Below the pieces are notes generated by a model. That model made no database searches and was not told the DNA's origin. It was given only the letters and a program-made list of their open reading frames with translations. A stretch of DNA of 64,000 bases from Gnetum montanum (taxonomy: Eukaryota > Streptophyta > Gnetopsida > Gnetales > Gnetaceae), in the NCBI GenBank assembly GCA_015680685.1, contig MNCI01034797.1, positions 341,538-405,537 on the forward strand, written 5' to 3'. Position numbers and translations under genes: made by a program. Each line of letters starts with the position of its first letter. Within the stretch, counting starts at the first letter, position 1. Below, one piece after another: positions 1 through 12,599 of the stretch.

Positions 1-1820
1 AAAACTCTAACATATGAAACTCTAATGTATTAACTACAACTGCAATGAAAAATTTAAAATTTTTCTAACTTGTGGTAGTGTTGTGAAAATGACAATGGAC
101 TCTAATGTACATAGGTAAATACATAAAAAGTATGAACTATAGGTGCAAGAAATAAGAAAAACAACATACATTTCAACTAGAAAAATTAAAATTTTTTGGG
201 TAAGAAGTAAGTGTAGCATTGAGCATTACAACTACAACAAAAATTAATATTTAGACTATTGATAATATGGAGTTAACTTTGTGTGCTACCACAATAAAGA
301 TTAATTTTGTTAAAATATCAAGTTATAGGGAATATGACCAACGTTACAAACTACACTGTAAAAATAGTGACAAAGGTTTTTTTTTAGGTAAAAATTGTCT
401 TTAGCTCTACATGTTGGAACTTTGGAAAAATCCAAAGTAATTTTCAATGTTTTAAATATGTTGGTAGGCAATGGCAAAAATAAACAAAGGATTTGGAAAT
501 GGGATTTGACAAACAAATCAAGCGAAGGTCCTCCTTCTAGCACCAGAAACTATAACAATTGAAAATTTTAGTGCAAGAAAACCAAAAATCCTAGCATGTA
601 GTAGATTAACTCTAGTTCCATGGGCCTAAAAAAAATCTAAAGTACCTCAAATGATCTTGCCAAATTCTTGACAACTTATGAGGGTTTGTTACCGAGCAAT
701 AAAAAATAAGATATGAGAAAACATTTTAATTGTAAGCTGTAGTGCAGAAAATAAAAAAGAGATATAGAAAATATTGTAAAACAATCTAAAATTGCAAACT
801 TTGATATTAATCACTATGAAAGAAAATTTTAGAAACAAAGGTTTAGAAAAATACAAATTATGAGTTTGGAAACTTGAGAAATACAAGAATATCTTTGAGC
901 TTGAATGTAGATCATAGGGTGTATTCTGCTATAATATCTACACAAATCTACTCTTGAACTTTGACTATCACTAGTTTTTTCTACTAGAGTGATCTACATT
1001 GGTTGGAAATGGCTATGGACTTTTAGATTTTTCTCTGTTCCAAAATTCTCAAGTTCTACTGAAAGAGAGATGATCCAAAAGTCCTCAAAAAGATGTAAAA
1101 TTTGGTCTAAATAGGGTATGAATGTTCTAATTTTTTACTGATTTGATTCTACCTAATTTTTGACAAATTATGCAATGGTTTTGATGCTTTTGGTGATGAA
1201 AATCTACAACATATAGCACACTATATTTTTTTTGACTTGTTGGACATTGAATTACAAAATATTTGGCACTTTCATCATCTAAAAATTGTAGCATATGAAC
1301 CACCACCAAATGTAGCTTTTCATGCCAAATTTAATGGCACATTTGGGCTATTTTTATGGCCCAAAATCCAACGTGTATGCCACCAATGTTTTTGGCTTTT
1401 TGCTACCAATTTTGGTAACATGTCTACATTTTGGACCTCTATATGTTGGCATAAATGAAATTTCTAGCTTATGAACTGTAAATTTCACTCTACACATGGA
1501 GAAATGTCCAAAACATTGCTAAAATAAGGCCATAGGCTAGATGTTTGATGGAAAAGTAGCTTATTTCTACCTCTAAATTCCCATCAAATTACAATGCAAA
1601 TTCTTTGTTATTAGTCTTCTTGTGCATAACATGAATTTTCCATGAGGTGTTTCACTCCTATTCTAGCTATATTAGTTATAATAACTACAACATCTACCTA
1701 GACAAGTTCATTTAAGAATCACTAGCACTTGTGCCTACTAATTATGCCTATGCCTATCACATTGGTGATGTCTCTATAACCTATATACTCATAGGAATTT
1801 TAACCTCATCAACATAATGA
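1..1820. other. AT-rich sequence without recognisable gene
   Basis: I see no domain, RNA gene or clear repeat boundary here. All open frames are under about 75 codons and resemble no family. If the LTR at 1835-2119 is also the 5' LTR of a further minus-strand element, this stretch would be that element's gag end, but I found no gag motif to support it. Confidence 0.5.
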
Positions 1821-1832
1821 CCTCTTATACCA
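1821..1832 (-). other. tRNA-iMet-like primer binding site
   Basis: On the minus strand this reads TGGTATAAGAGG, 10 of 12 matches to the usual plant initiator-Met primer site TGGTATCAGAGC. It lies two bases beyond the left edge of the candidate LTR at 1835-2119. That is where the primer site of a minus-strand element extending further left would be, not where the 2.1-5.7 kb element needs one. It could be a chance match. Confidence 0.4.
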
Positions 1833-1834
1833 AA

Positions 1835-2119
1835 TCATAAATATATAGAAGATCTATGATTGAGATTCAATAATAGTAGAAGTAAAGAATACAAAACTTT
1901 AATAAAATACTCTTACAAGTAGATTGTATTCACTTATATAAGATAATAGAAATAATAAAAATATTAACAATATAAATAATAGTAGTTACAATAATATAAT
2001 CCTATGATTTAGTTAATTAAATTAGAATTATCCTATTGAAATTCATCTAATAGAATTAAATAATTAAATTCGTATCTTAAATTGAATAATTAAACTTATA
2101 AAAATTTTAGATTATAACA
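1835..2119 (-). repeat. Candidate LTR of the chromovirus relic (3' LTR)
   Basis: Read on the minus strand, it begins TGTTATAATC directly after a purine tract and contains a TATA-like stretch (TCTTATATAAG), as expected of a short (285 bp) chromovirus LTR. I found no second copy in the window, so the far edge is inferred only from the primer-like site at 1821-1832. The expected terminal CA reads GA. Confidence 0.45.
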
Positions 2120-2134
2120 TCCTTTTCTCCTTTA
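2120..2134 (-). other. Polypurine tract
   Basis: The minus strand reads TAAAGGAGAAAAGGA immediately before the TG of the candidate LTR. This is the expected plus-strand priming site at the 3' end of the chromovirus. Confidence 0.55.
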
Positions 2135-2146
2135 AGAATCTTGCTC

Positions 2147-5100
2147 CTAGAAAATGTAAGAAATTTTAGTTTTCATATCTACATATGTTTTCCAAGTTTC
2201 CTCTTTGTGTCCATAACGTTTCCAAAGAACCTTCATAATGAGAATTGCTTTACTATATAATTTTGTTTCTCCTCTCTCTATAATTATTATTATATATTCT
2301 TGGTAATTAATATCTAGTTGTAGATTTATTTCTTCCAATTGTATAACATGACTCTCATTTGGAAGATACTTCTTCAAGAAAGAAATATCAAAGATATTCT
2401 AAATACCTTCTAAAATTTTTTGTAAGGTTGATTGGTATTTTATTTTTTAAATTTTCTTAACTATCTCAAAAATACCTATATATCTTGGGGCTAACTTATC
2501 TTTCTACCCAAATCTCATTAGTCCTTTTATGGGAGATACTTTTAGGAAGACATATTCATCAACTTAAAAATTAAGTGGTTTTCTCTTAAAGTTATCATAC
2601 TTGGTATACCTATCTTGAGAAACCTTACTATAACCTTGGACTATATGAATGTGCTTTGTGGTTTAATCAATCAATTCTATAATAAATAATATACTATCTT
2701 CCATAATGGTCCAACAAATTGATGATCGACATGGCCTACCATAAAGTATCTCATGAGTAGTTTTATACTTTCTTAATAACTATTATTATATGAAAATATT
2801 GTTAAAGAAAAAATTTCATTCCAATCCTCATTATATTAAATTGTACATGTATAGAAAATGTATTATAAGACTTGATTTCCTCACTTTATTTACTCATCTA
2901 TTTGGGAATAATAAGCAAAACTTATATTTAACTTAGTATCTAGATCTTCTTGAAATACTTATTAATATCCTAAGATAAACTTGGGATTCCTATTAGATAT
3001 TATCTTAATTAGAACCCCATGTATTTTCATAATCTCCTTAATAAATGACTTAGTAATATCCTCCACTATTGTAGTAGAGAAACTATCAAGAGAATAAGAA
3101 GAGTTTGTAAGCAAATCCACCATTAATAGTATAACATCATATTTTTTGGTAATCCTCTTGGCGTTTGATGTTCTTCTTTGACTTGTTGATAATATAAGTA
3201 GTTAGAAATAAATTCATTTATCTCTTATTTTATTTGATTTGACCAATATTATCTTCTTAAGATTTGAAATATTTTATCACATCTAGGATGCATTTGATAT
3301 CTACTAGGATGAGCTTTTTCCAATAGTTTATGTATTATTACTTTAAGTATATATAATCTGCCTTTGAAACACAACTTATAATTTTATCCTTTTTATATTA
3401 TAAGAAATTTGATTTATTTTTTGAAGATTTTTTGAATAATAAGAATCTAAATTTTCTTTTCCGACTATCTCATTCATTAAACTTGATTGCACAATGAAGC
3501 TATTTATTTTTCTAGTCTTAGTGCTAAGGGCATCTATGACTATAATTTCTTTTTCAATATGATACTTAATATTAAAATCCAAGTTAGTAAGTTGTTCAAT
3601 TCTTCTACTTTAACATAAATTTAATTGTGGTTGGATCATAAGATATTACAAACTATTATGGCATGTCCATAAAGTTACTTTCTTCCTAAATAAATAATGT
3701 CTCAATATTTTAGTGCAAAAATAATAGTTACTAATTCTATGTCATGTACAAAATATCTAACCTCCTAATTCTTTAATTATCAAGAATCATAGTCAATAAC
3801 ATGTTATTCTTACTTGAGTGTGCATCCTAATGCTTCACTTGAAGCATTAGTATATATTTCAAATGATTTACATGGGGTAGATAATATTAAAATATGAGCT
3901 AACTTAAGGTGTTTCTTTAATTCTAAAAATGTTTTCTCATACATCTTAATCCACTAAAATAACTAATCCATTCTTAGTAATTTGATTACATGATATGTAA
4001 TTTAGAAAAATGTTTAACAAACCTTTGATAGTAACTTTCTAATCATAAAAAACTTCTTACTTCTATTATAGTACTAGGTCTTGATCGATTCCAAATCACT
4101 TGAGTCTTCATTGGGTTGACTACTATCCCTATTTTTGATATATAATTCTAATAAATTATGCTTGTTTTTTCCAAAATAAGCACTTAGATGGTTAGGTGTA
4201 TAATTGTTTCTCTTTGGAGTTGTAATATTTTCTCAAATGCTCCTCATATCCCTTTCAACTTTTCGAATATACCAAAATATCTTAATTAAATGCATAAATA
4301 TTATAGGAGCATTAATTAATTGAAATGGTAATACAAGAAATTCATAGTACTCATATCTTTCTTTAATTACAAGAAATGTCATCTTTGGAACATTTTTTTC
4401 TTTAATTATAAGCTAATGATATTAAGACTTTAAATTCATTTTGAAAAATATAGCTGCATCACTAATTTGATCAAATAATTCATCTATTCCAGGTAGAGGA
4501 TATGTATTCTTAATAGTAACATAATTCAACCATCTATAGTTAATTCATAGCCTTAAACTCCCATCTTTATTTTTCACAAATAATACTAGTGTGTCCCAAG
4601 GACACACACTAGGTCAAATAAAATCTTTATCCAAAATCTCTTATACATGTATGTTGATCTTTACTAGATCAAATAGGGAAATTTGATATGGCACCTTAGA
4701 AATGGATTCTATCATTAGTTTAAGAGTAGTTTCTACTTCTATTTCTCTTTTTGAAGGTAACCCTGGTAATTCTTTTGTACATACATATGGGAATTAATTA
4801 ACTACTAGAATTTCTACTACATATCATCTTTTTTATTTTCTAATTTAATAGTAATCATAAAGTAGGTATGTTCTTTCATAAACTATTTCATGAAATTCTT
4901 GAAGAAAATAAATTCTATCTTAATGGGTCTTCTCTTAGCTACAACAAACACTTGTTTTTCATCTATTGACCCTAGTTGAACTATCTTAGTCTTGCAAAAA
5001 AAAAATCCATTATATCCACTTAATTAACTAATTTTCAAAATAATATCATATTCTTCTAAATTTACAATAAATAAATCTATAGTCCATTTCTTATCTTGTA

Positions 5101-5710
5101 TCCTTAGTAGAAGCTTCCTATATTCTTATTCTACTATGCATCCATTGTATTCTACAACTTAAACAAATAATGAAATATGTGGTTTTAAAGATGATAAATT
5201 TGATCTTTCCACTATTTAACTATTAATAAAAGAATGGCTAGCTCTAGAATAAAAACTAATAAGGATAGGATATGAATATAGTGTACCTTTAACCTCAACT
5301 ACTATGTTAGATTACTCATCTATATCTCTTCCTAGTATACTATAAATTTGATCCTAATTCATAAGTATCCTACCTCTTCCTTAATTATTAATAGTTTCTC
5401 TATTCTCCTAAACCATCCTAGGATTCTTAGTAGTTTCTTCTTTATTTTGTTAGACAATCCTAGGATTTGGACCCATAGGTTCTATTCTCTTGTTTTTCAT
5501 AGCACTCTTCGTCTAAAGTAGCTTTTAATACTTTTTCTTAAAATGGCCTATTTCCTTATAATAAAAGATAATATTAGATCTTGGTAGTGTAATTTCCTCA
5601 TTTCCAAATGTTGTTACTACATAACAAAGATGGTGCCTCTTCATAATAAGTGTTATCATTATCGTAATAAGACCCAAAAGGGGATTTGTAATTAAGACTT
5701 GAAAGGGCAT
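2147..5710 (-). pseudogene. Ty3/gypsy chromovirus gag-pol relic
   Basis: Decayed polyprotein with domains in gypsy order on the minus strand. A gag zinc knuckle remnant lies at about 5525-5600 (FYYKEIGHFKKKY, with cysteines lost). Protease follows at about 5000-5300 (ASHSFI). Reverse transcriptase is at about 4000-4650 (FVKNKDGSLRL, then GIVVNPMKTQVIW in the thumb). RNase H at about 3780-3900 shows FEIYTNASSEALGCTL. Integrase at about 2450-3340 has a zinc region (HKLLEKAHPSRYQMHP) and a DDE core containing IISNRNPKF. A chromodomain at 2147-2377 ends in EETWKTYVDMKTK and assigns it to the chromoviruses, whose integrase tail recognises histone marks. Stops and frameshifts are numerous and most of gag is missing. 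Identity of the lineage is firm; the branch within chromoviruses is not. Confidence 0.85.
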
Positions 5711-6530
5711 GTTGCAATAATAGACATGTCTCTTAAGGTGAATTTTGGAGGTTTGACCTAAGGCATTTATACCTATGTATTAGAGGTTATGCTAGCATGG
5801 AGTTGTAGAAATGGTAAAGGTCAGTAATGGATGCTAGTGTTGGACTTGGAAAATTTGGTTGCTTGAATAAAAACCAAAATATCCCCAGTGACAAAATAAT
5901 TTTAGCCCTGAATCTCAAGGGCCTCCAGAAATGAAATTCAAGGCATCCTAGATGGTCTAGCTAATCACTTAGGGACTTACAAAAGTGTAAAATGACAATG
6001 TAAATGTAAACATAAACATAAACATAGACGAAAATAGAAATGTAAGTGGAAATGAAATTGCATATCTGGAATGGAAAATGTTATAGCAATGGGAATGTAA
6101 AACTTAGATCTACACAATAAATGAACAAATTTATTAAATTTTGAGGATAAAGTAGTATGTTTAAGAAGTAAATACTTTGTGCTAAGGGCACAAGAAGTTT
6201 ATTGAGAATTTTGAAGTCTATTGAAGCATGCTAGTTATGTTCTACATTCACTCCATGATCCGAAGTTTTCCTAACTTTATCCTTCAGCAACTTTGCACTA
6301 GTTTTTGATGGGATCAACAAGTATTTTCACATATGGGTGTTCCACCTTTATTGTAATGACATCACAAAAAAGTCACTGTGCCTAGCATAGGTACCACTTT
6401 TTGCTCCAAAGGGGATTATAAGGTCTCTTGGTCATGGAAAATTCCAAATGCTATGTAAAAATGCTCAAAAGTTGGGAATTGGAATAGGGTATATACATTT
6501 TAGTTATATAGGTATGGAATTGCTATTTTG
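5711..6530. other. Non-coding spacer with a short A-rich repeat
   Basis: No gene is recognised. Around 6000-6060 there is a short, imperfect six-base repeat of the type aatgta/aaacat. The chromovirus gag should lie at the start of this interval but is not recognisable, so the relic is probably truncated near 5710. Confidence 0.45.
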
Positions 6531-6534
6531 GAGT

Positions 6535-7270
6535 TTGCACACCACTAACATGATTACTGACAAATTTGTGTCAATTGACAGGTGTTAACGGTCATGCAAT
6601 CTTAGCATAGTTGTCATTAATAGTAATTCTAGGATACACTGTAGCCATCCAAATCCATGCATTTACTATAAATAGTAAACAAAATTTTATGAATATGCTA
6701 GCACCATCCTCACTATGCTGACCATCCCAACTACACTAAATTTTCTAGAACATGTGGTCAATTTTGATGTTTGGTAAATGCTACATATTCATTATTTTAA
6801 TCTTGGGAAATGCTGCATATTCCAACATTGGGAAACGTAGTCTATTCCATTGCTAGGAAATGTTGGTAGTTCCATCACTGAAAAATGTTGATTATTCCAA
6901 TGTTAGGAAATTTTAGGAAATGTCAATTATTCCATTGTTGGAAAATGCTACATGTTCTATTGACCATGCTGCAACTACTAAAAACTTGGGTTAACTACAT
7001 TGGGCACTATTGGGAATGGAAAATGCCACCAATTCCAAAATGGAACATGTTGTTAATTCCAAAATAAAATATTCCAAAAGTTCCAATGCTGCATCTACGC
7101 TAGGTTGGAAATGAAAAATTCCATCTATTTCATCCACACTCGAGGGTAGATGGTTCTAGCATAGTTGAGGTTATAACCCTTGGAAAACCCAAGAAAATGC
7201 AAATTTTGGCCATTCCCAAGGCATTTTCAGCCTTTCCAAGCCCAAATATGGATATGAGGTAACTTTTTTC
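6535..7270. repeat. Left tract of the palindrome-type repeat with an embedded short tandem repeat
   Basis: Phrases typical of the array at 12.6-15.35 kb recur here in degraded form: CTTAGCATAGTTGTC, CACTATGCTGACCATCCCAAC, TAACTACATTGGGC, TCTAGCATAGTTG. Inside, at about 6770-7090, is a separate degenerate repeat of roughly 25-30 bp built on GGAAATG and ATTCCA, at least eight copies long. The minus-strand Tat pol lies between this tract and the larger one. Confidence 0.55.
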
Positions 7271-8464
7271 ACTTGCAAAATGAGGCAATAGTGAATTTTA
7301 AGGCATTTTTCAGCTCCAAAAATCAAAGTATGCAAAATTGTAGCTCATGGACTATAAATATTACATTTACAATAAAACTTTACCTCAAGTTGGAAAATGA
7401 ACATTACAAACATGAATGTTTTATGCTATTTCATTGGCTTCTCTTTATTGATGTTTTGAGGATTAATCCAAGAGACATTGACAAAGAATACAAAATACCA
7501 CTACAAGTCCATCACTAACATACTCTCTGTGTGCTTCATTAAGTAGTGTCAAATCATTTCAAAGATTACTTGTGATGATGGGATAAAGTTATGGCAAGGT
7601 AACAAAGGATATATGTAGTGTTTGGATATAAGAGATGGTTATGAGAATTAAAAATGAATTCCAAATATTGACATCATGATTATAGTGATGATAATGACAT
7701 TTTGAATGGTTAATAAGGTCTTCACACTTCATATTCTAGAAGTGGTGGTCACTTGATAATGCGTTTGAGGAGACAACATGTCACTCTAAGGTTTATTTGG
7801 GCATTGGGCTCCTTCCTTTACATGTTTGAGGCTATTGGGTTGTCCTTTCAAGCTTCATTGGCCATTTGGCTTCTTGGTAATTCACCTTCCAAGTTTTCAT
7901 TATTTTTCTTGTTAGCGTGAAACCTTCATTAGGTTTCATTACCAAGGTCAATTTTTATTTTGGTTTCCCATCAAATGAGATGTCTTACATTCGATGGACT
8001 TAATGGTGGAGTGTAATGAAGGGATTTCATATGGCCACAATGCATGGATGTCAAACATAGGTCATCACTGTTACTCAAGGGTAAGAAAGATTATGATTAG
8101 GCTATGGGATTAAGCTCAAGAAGTGGTAATGGTAATGACGTGGGACAAGAACTCTTGGTACGATAGGACAAACTCCACAAAATTTACGTATCAAGATCAC
8201 ATGATGACTTGCTATCGTAATGAGTTGTAGCTCCATGATGACTTTAGAGTTCATCTTGCAAGCACAACTTCAAGAGAATAAGAAAACCAATCTAAAAAAG
8301 TCATGTTGTTACAATACAATACATAAGGCCATGTAGAATGATCAGTAAACTAGGCTATCATAGATCAGTAATGTTACAAAGTCTCCACAACTTATTTGTT
8401 ATGCAAAAATAGATCATGCAGGCTCACATGTTATTGGTTATTGATGTTGATTATTAGTCTTCAC
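7271..8464. other. 3' side of the Tat-like element, no coding domain
   Basis: This lies beyond the C-terminus of the minus-strand Tat pol, so it should hold that element's 3' untranslated region and 3' LTR. I could not find a matching copy elsewhere in the window or a clear TG...CA boundary. The open frame at 7273-7518 resembles nothing. Confidence 0.35.
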
Positions 8465-11400
8465 AGGCTACATGTAGTAGGGCTATAGATACGAACAATT
8501 GACCAGATTGACCAACTCATTCCCATTATGTCCACTATCCTAAAGGATCCATTACCATAGGTGTTAGTAATTAAGAAAGGTCCTTCCCAATTGGCTAACA
8601 ACTTGTATGCATGCTTACAAATAGCTTTGAGGACTAGGTCTCCCTCATTGATATTATGTTTGTTTAGGTTATAATGGTGTTATCATTTTTGCCTCTCTTG
8701 GTATCGCTCAATGTGAGAAAGCATTCATACTCATTGCTCCTCCATTGAGTCCAAGTACATGGTATGTAGCTCCTTTTTTTGTTTATTGTTGATAAAGTTT
8801 GATAAGGCTACTCAAAGTGATGGCACTTGCATTTCAAGAGGTAAAAAAACTTTAGAATCATAAACTAGGCTATATGGAATTACACTGGTCATAATTCGAC
8901 AAGTTATTCCATAAGCCCAAAGTGCATGGATAAGCTGTTCATGCCACTTGCATTTGCTATTGTTCAACATCTTATTGCGCAAGTTTATGATGGCCTTATT
9001 TCTTGCTTCAACTTGCCTATTGGATTGGAGGTAGTATGGTGATGAAAAGGAATTCTTAATGCCTAGGTCATGACAAAAGTTTTTGGTTTCTTGGCTTCTA
9101 AACTATGGTACATTATCTATGAATATGATCATAGGTATACTGAAATAGGCTATTATGTTATCTAGTATGAATTTACAAACTTGTTTAGATGTTGTCTTCC
9201 TTAGGAAAATAACTTCAACCCACTTTGTAAAGTATTTGGTTGTAATGATGATGAAACTATGCCTTGTGGAAGACTTAGACATTATGGGCCCAATGATATC
9301 CAACCCCAACCCTTGAAATGACCAAGTTATCTAAGAAACATGTAACCTAGTTGGTCGTACATGTATGAGGTTGCTATGCCATTAACATGTGTTACAAGTC
9401 TTAACCTTTTGCAAGTAGTTTTTTTCCATATAGGGCCAATAATAGCCTAGCCATATAATCTTAGCATCCATGGCTCTTGGTCCTATATGTCCTCCACATA
9501 CACCCTTGTAAACTTGCTCTAGGACTGTTTGGGCTTCAGCTTTGCCTAAGCACATCAATAACATGCCATTGTAGAACCATCAACATAATGTATCATCATC
9601 TACAATGACATACTATTTTGATCATTTATGTACAACATCCTTTTAAGTAGTAGTCAAGCCTTGTGAAGATTCACCATGCATAAGGTAAAACTTGATATCA
9701 TCATACAACTCATTCATAAGATTCATATGAACTATGGCTATAAAGTTATCCTTGGTGTTCTATGTCATGGAAAAAATACAATTCATAATCAAGGTGGTCA
9801 ACTTGCTAAACACATTATTGAGAGCTAAGGTCACAATGACATCAGTTAGCATGTTCTTATTTTAGGGTACATGTTGGATATCAATGTCTATAAATTGTTG
9901 TATTAGCTTCTTTCCTAGGTCATAGTAAGGTTGTAAATGTTTGGCTTTGCATAAATAAACCTTGGTTAGTTGGTTAACCACAAGCTTGAGTCACCTTTGC
10001 ATTTAATTCATTAGTTATGAGCTACCATCATCCTTCTAATCAAACCCTCATACTCTGCTATGTTGTTAGTAGATGAAAATTGAAAATGATAAGAAAAGGG
10101 TTGGATTTCACTAGATGGAAATGTTATAATGGTAGTGGAACTAGCCCCATGGACAATTGAAGCTCTATAAAAGTGCATGACCACCTCATAGCTATTGGGT
10201 ATACTACTAACAGTGTTGATGTGGTTGTCTAGGAATTCAGGGTTTATGGTTACATGATCATCAATTGGTGAGATAGTGAGTTGTGTAGCTATAGCTTGAC
10301 CTTTTGTTGAGGATTAGGAAACATAATGGAGGTTAAACTCTGTGGTTATGGCTTTCCATAGAGCTATATAGTTGCTCTCATAAATGTTGATTGTTATGGA
10401 TCTAAGCACATTATCTTTGCAAATGACATTGACCTAGCTCCTAAAGAGGTAGCATCTCCACTTCTTCAATGAAAAGACTTTGGCTAGACAATACTTCTCT
10501 TCAATATATTGTGTCTCATGGGTAACTAATGCATGGCTAAGGTAGTATATTAGCATCTATACTCCATCATCTTATTTCTAAAAAAGTAGAAAGGCAATAG
10601 TTACATCAGAGATAGCAAGGTAGATGTAAAACAATTTATCCTCTTACGAGGGGTAGACTATTGATAGTTATGCTAACTTTTGCTTAAGATTTGCAAAGGC
10701 TTCTTGGCATTGATTTATCCACTCATAGTGAACTTATTTCCTAAGAAAGTGTTGCATGGGTGGTAACTTATCTATAAGCCTAGTGATAAGCCTACTGATA
10801 AATTGTAATTTGCCTTGCAATCCTTGAAGCTCCTTAAGAATAGTTGGTACTTCCTAGTTAGATATAGCCTTAACCTTATTAGGATCGACATGTATTATTA
10901 CTTTAGACACTACAAAGACAAACATCTTACTAGTTTTAATGCCAAAGACATACGTTTTGGGATTAAGCTTAAGCTCATATTTAAGGCATCATTTTAACAC
11001 AAGGTCAAGGTCATGCATATCATCATTGGTTACTTTGGACTTAATGACTACATCATCTACATTATCATTGAAAAAACCTAGCATATAATCACTAAAGATA
11101 TATGTCATGGCTATTTGGCATGTTACTCTTGCATTATTTAGGCCAAAGGGCATCACGGTATAATAAAAAATACCCCGAGGGGTCATGAAGGTTGTGCTAA
11201 GTTGATGTTCTAGGTTGATCCTAATCTAGTTGTATCTTGAGAACCAATTCATGAAAGATAATAAGGCATGCCTAGTCATAGTATCGATAAGTTGGTTAAT
11301 ACTAGGTAAAGGAAAATCATCCTTTATGGTTGCCTTATTTAGGTCTCAGAAATCTATGCAAATTCATATACTCCCATTTTTCTTAACGACTACCACCATG

Positions 11401-11990
11401 TTGAATACCCATTCTACGTAGTCAACAAGCCTTAATGAAACTAGCTTGGCATAGTTTTATGATTTCATCACAAACTTCCAAGGCTAAATTAGGTCTAATC
11501 TTACAAACCTTTTTCTTAATTGGTCTAATGCTAGGATCAAGTATGATGTTATTTTGGATTAAAGGTGGGTCTAGACCTAGTATATCTTCCTATGATTAGG
11601 CAAATACCTTAATGTTGTCTTGTAGGACCTTGGTGATGTCTTGACCTTGTTGAGGTTCTAGTGAAAAACTTAGTTTCAGGGTTTTCTCCTCACCATTGTG
11701 TGTTGTGAGAGAAACCTCAATAAGAAAGTCTTTGATAATGTCACCAGCCTCAAGGTCAAGGGTTTTAACTAGGTTTTCAAGCCACTCTAGAGGTTTTTCT
11801 ATTGAGCCTATGTGGTTGACAAGACTCTTAGGCTCAAGATCTAGGAAATTAGGATTAATACACTCTTTACCATCACCATGAGATCCACTTAGGTTCAATG
11901 GCAAGGTGATTTGCTTCCAAGTGTCCATACTCCAATCCTGCATATCAACCATAAGCACATTAAGTAGCACTTGGGTAAAAATAAGTAAAT
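8465..11990 (-). pseudogene. Ty3/gypsy Tat-like pol relic
   Basis: Minus-strand pol in Tat order. The segment before RT is at 11596-11970. RT at about 10750-11560 includes GIFYYTVMPFGLNNA; the catalytic box reads NVDDVV instead of YVDD. An RNase H follows. A second, archaeal-type RNase H typical of the Tat lineage is at about 9840-10300 (STNNIAEYEGLI). The integrase zinc domain at 9382-9564 shows GGHIGPRAMDAKI and ends CNTC. The integrase core at 9103-9309 begins MGLDIIGPI and keeps YFTKWVE. The C-terminal domain ends near 8500 with NWEGPFLITNTYGNGSFRIVD. There are many in-frame stops. Gag and protease are absent where they should lie (beyond 12.0 kb), so this is a truncated or rearranged copy. 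The lineage call is strong. Confidence 0.85.
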
Positions 11991-12590
11991 AATGTTAAAA
12001 TGATATAAAATACCTTAGTAAATATGCAAACACATGCTATTCTAAAGTCAAACAAAATACAAACAATGTCAACCAAGGTTATGGGATGTAGTTGAAGACT
12101 AATAAGATGGAACAAATGCCAAATAAAGATGAATAAAGATCAAAATAAGTTGAGATACCATAAAATATAAGAAATAAGGCCAAAATGGTCAAGTAAGGTT
12201 ACATTTTGCTACTTCAAGGCCTTGGCAAGCCATGTTGCTAGTTTAAGGCCTTGGCAAGTCATGGTTACATGGTATCAAAAGATGGTTAGAGATGGTCAAA
12301 CCACATTACTTAACACTAATAAAATGCTAAACAAGGATTAATAGAGGTCATAATAGAGAAAACAAAGATGATGTAAAGGCTAAATGAGATCAACTGATAG
12401 TGATAAAGGTCAATAATGCATCACAAGTTCAAAATAAGTCAAAACACCATGAAACAAGGTTAAATCCATTAGAACAAAATACATGTGATAAAACTTAATC
12501 AATGCTAGTCAAACAGGGCTAGATTTTGCTAGTTTTGGACCTTATCAGGCCATGGTATGGGGCTATAAGTTTACCAAGGGAGTTTGGGTA
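11991..12590. other. AT-rich spacer between Tat pol and palindrome array
   Basis: Gag and protease of the Tat element are expected here but are not recognisable. There are a few short direct repeats (for example AAGGCCTTGGCAAG near 12217 and 12243). Otherwise I see nothing. Confidence 0.4.
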
Positions 12591-12599
12591 CATGGGGAA

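Noticed and set aside
1237-1458. Plus-strand frame of 73 codons rich in Trp and Phe
   Set aside because: Short, no homology, and its text (repeats of TTTTGGC-type words) is low in complexity.
7273-7518. Plus-strand frame of 81 codons
   Set aside because: No family resemblance, no signals, and it lies in the 3' flank of the Tat pol; taken as chance.
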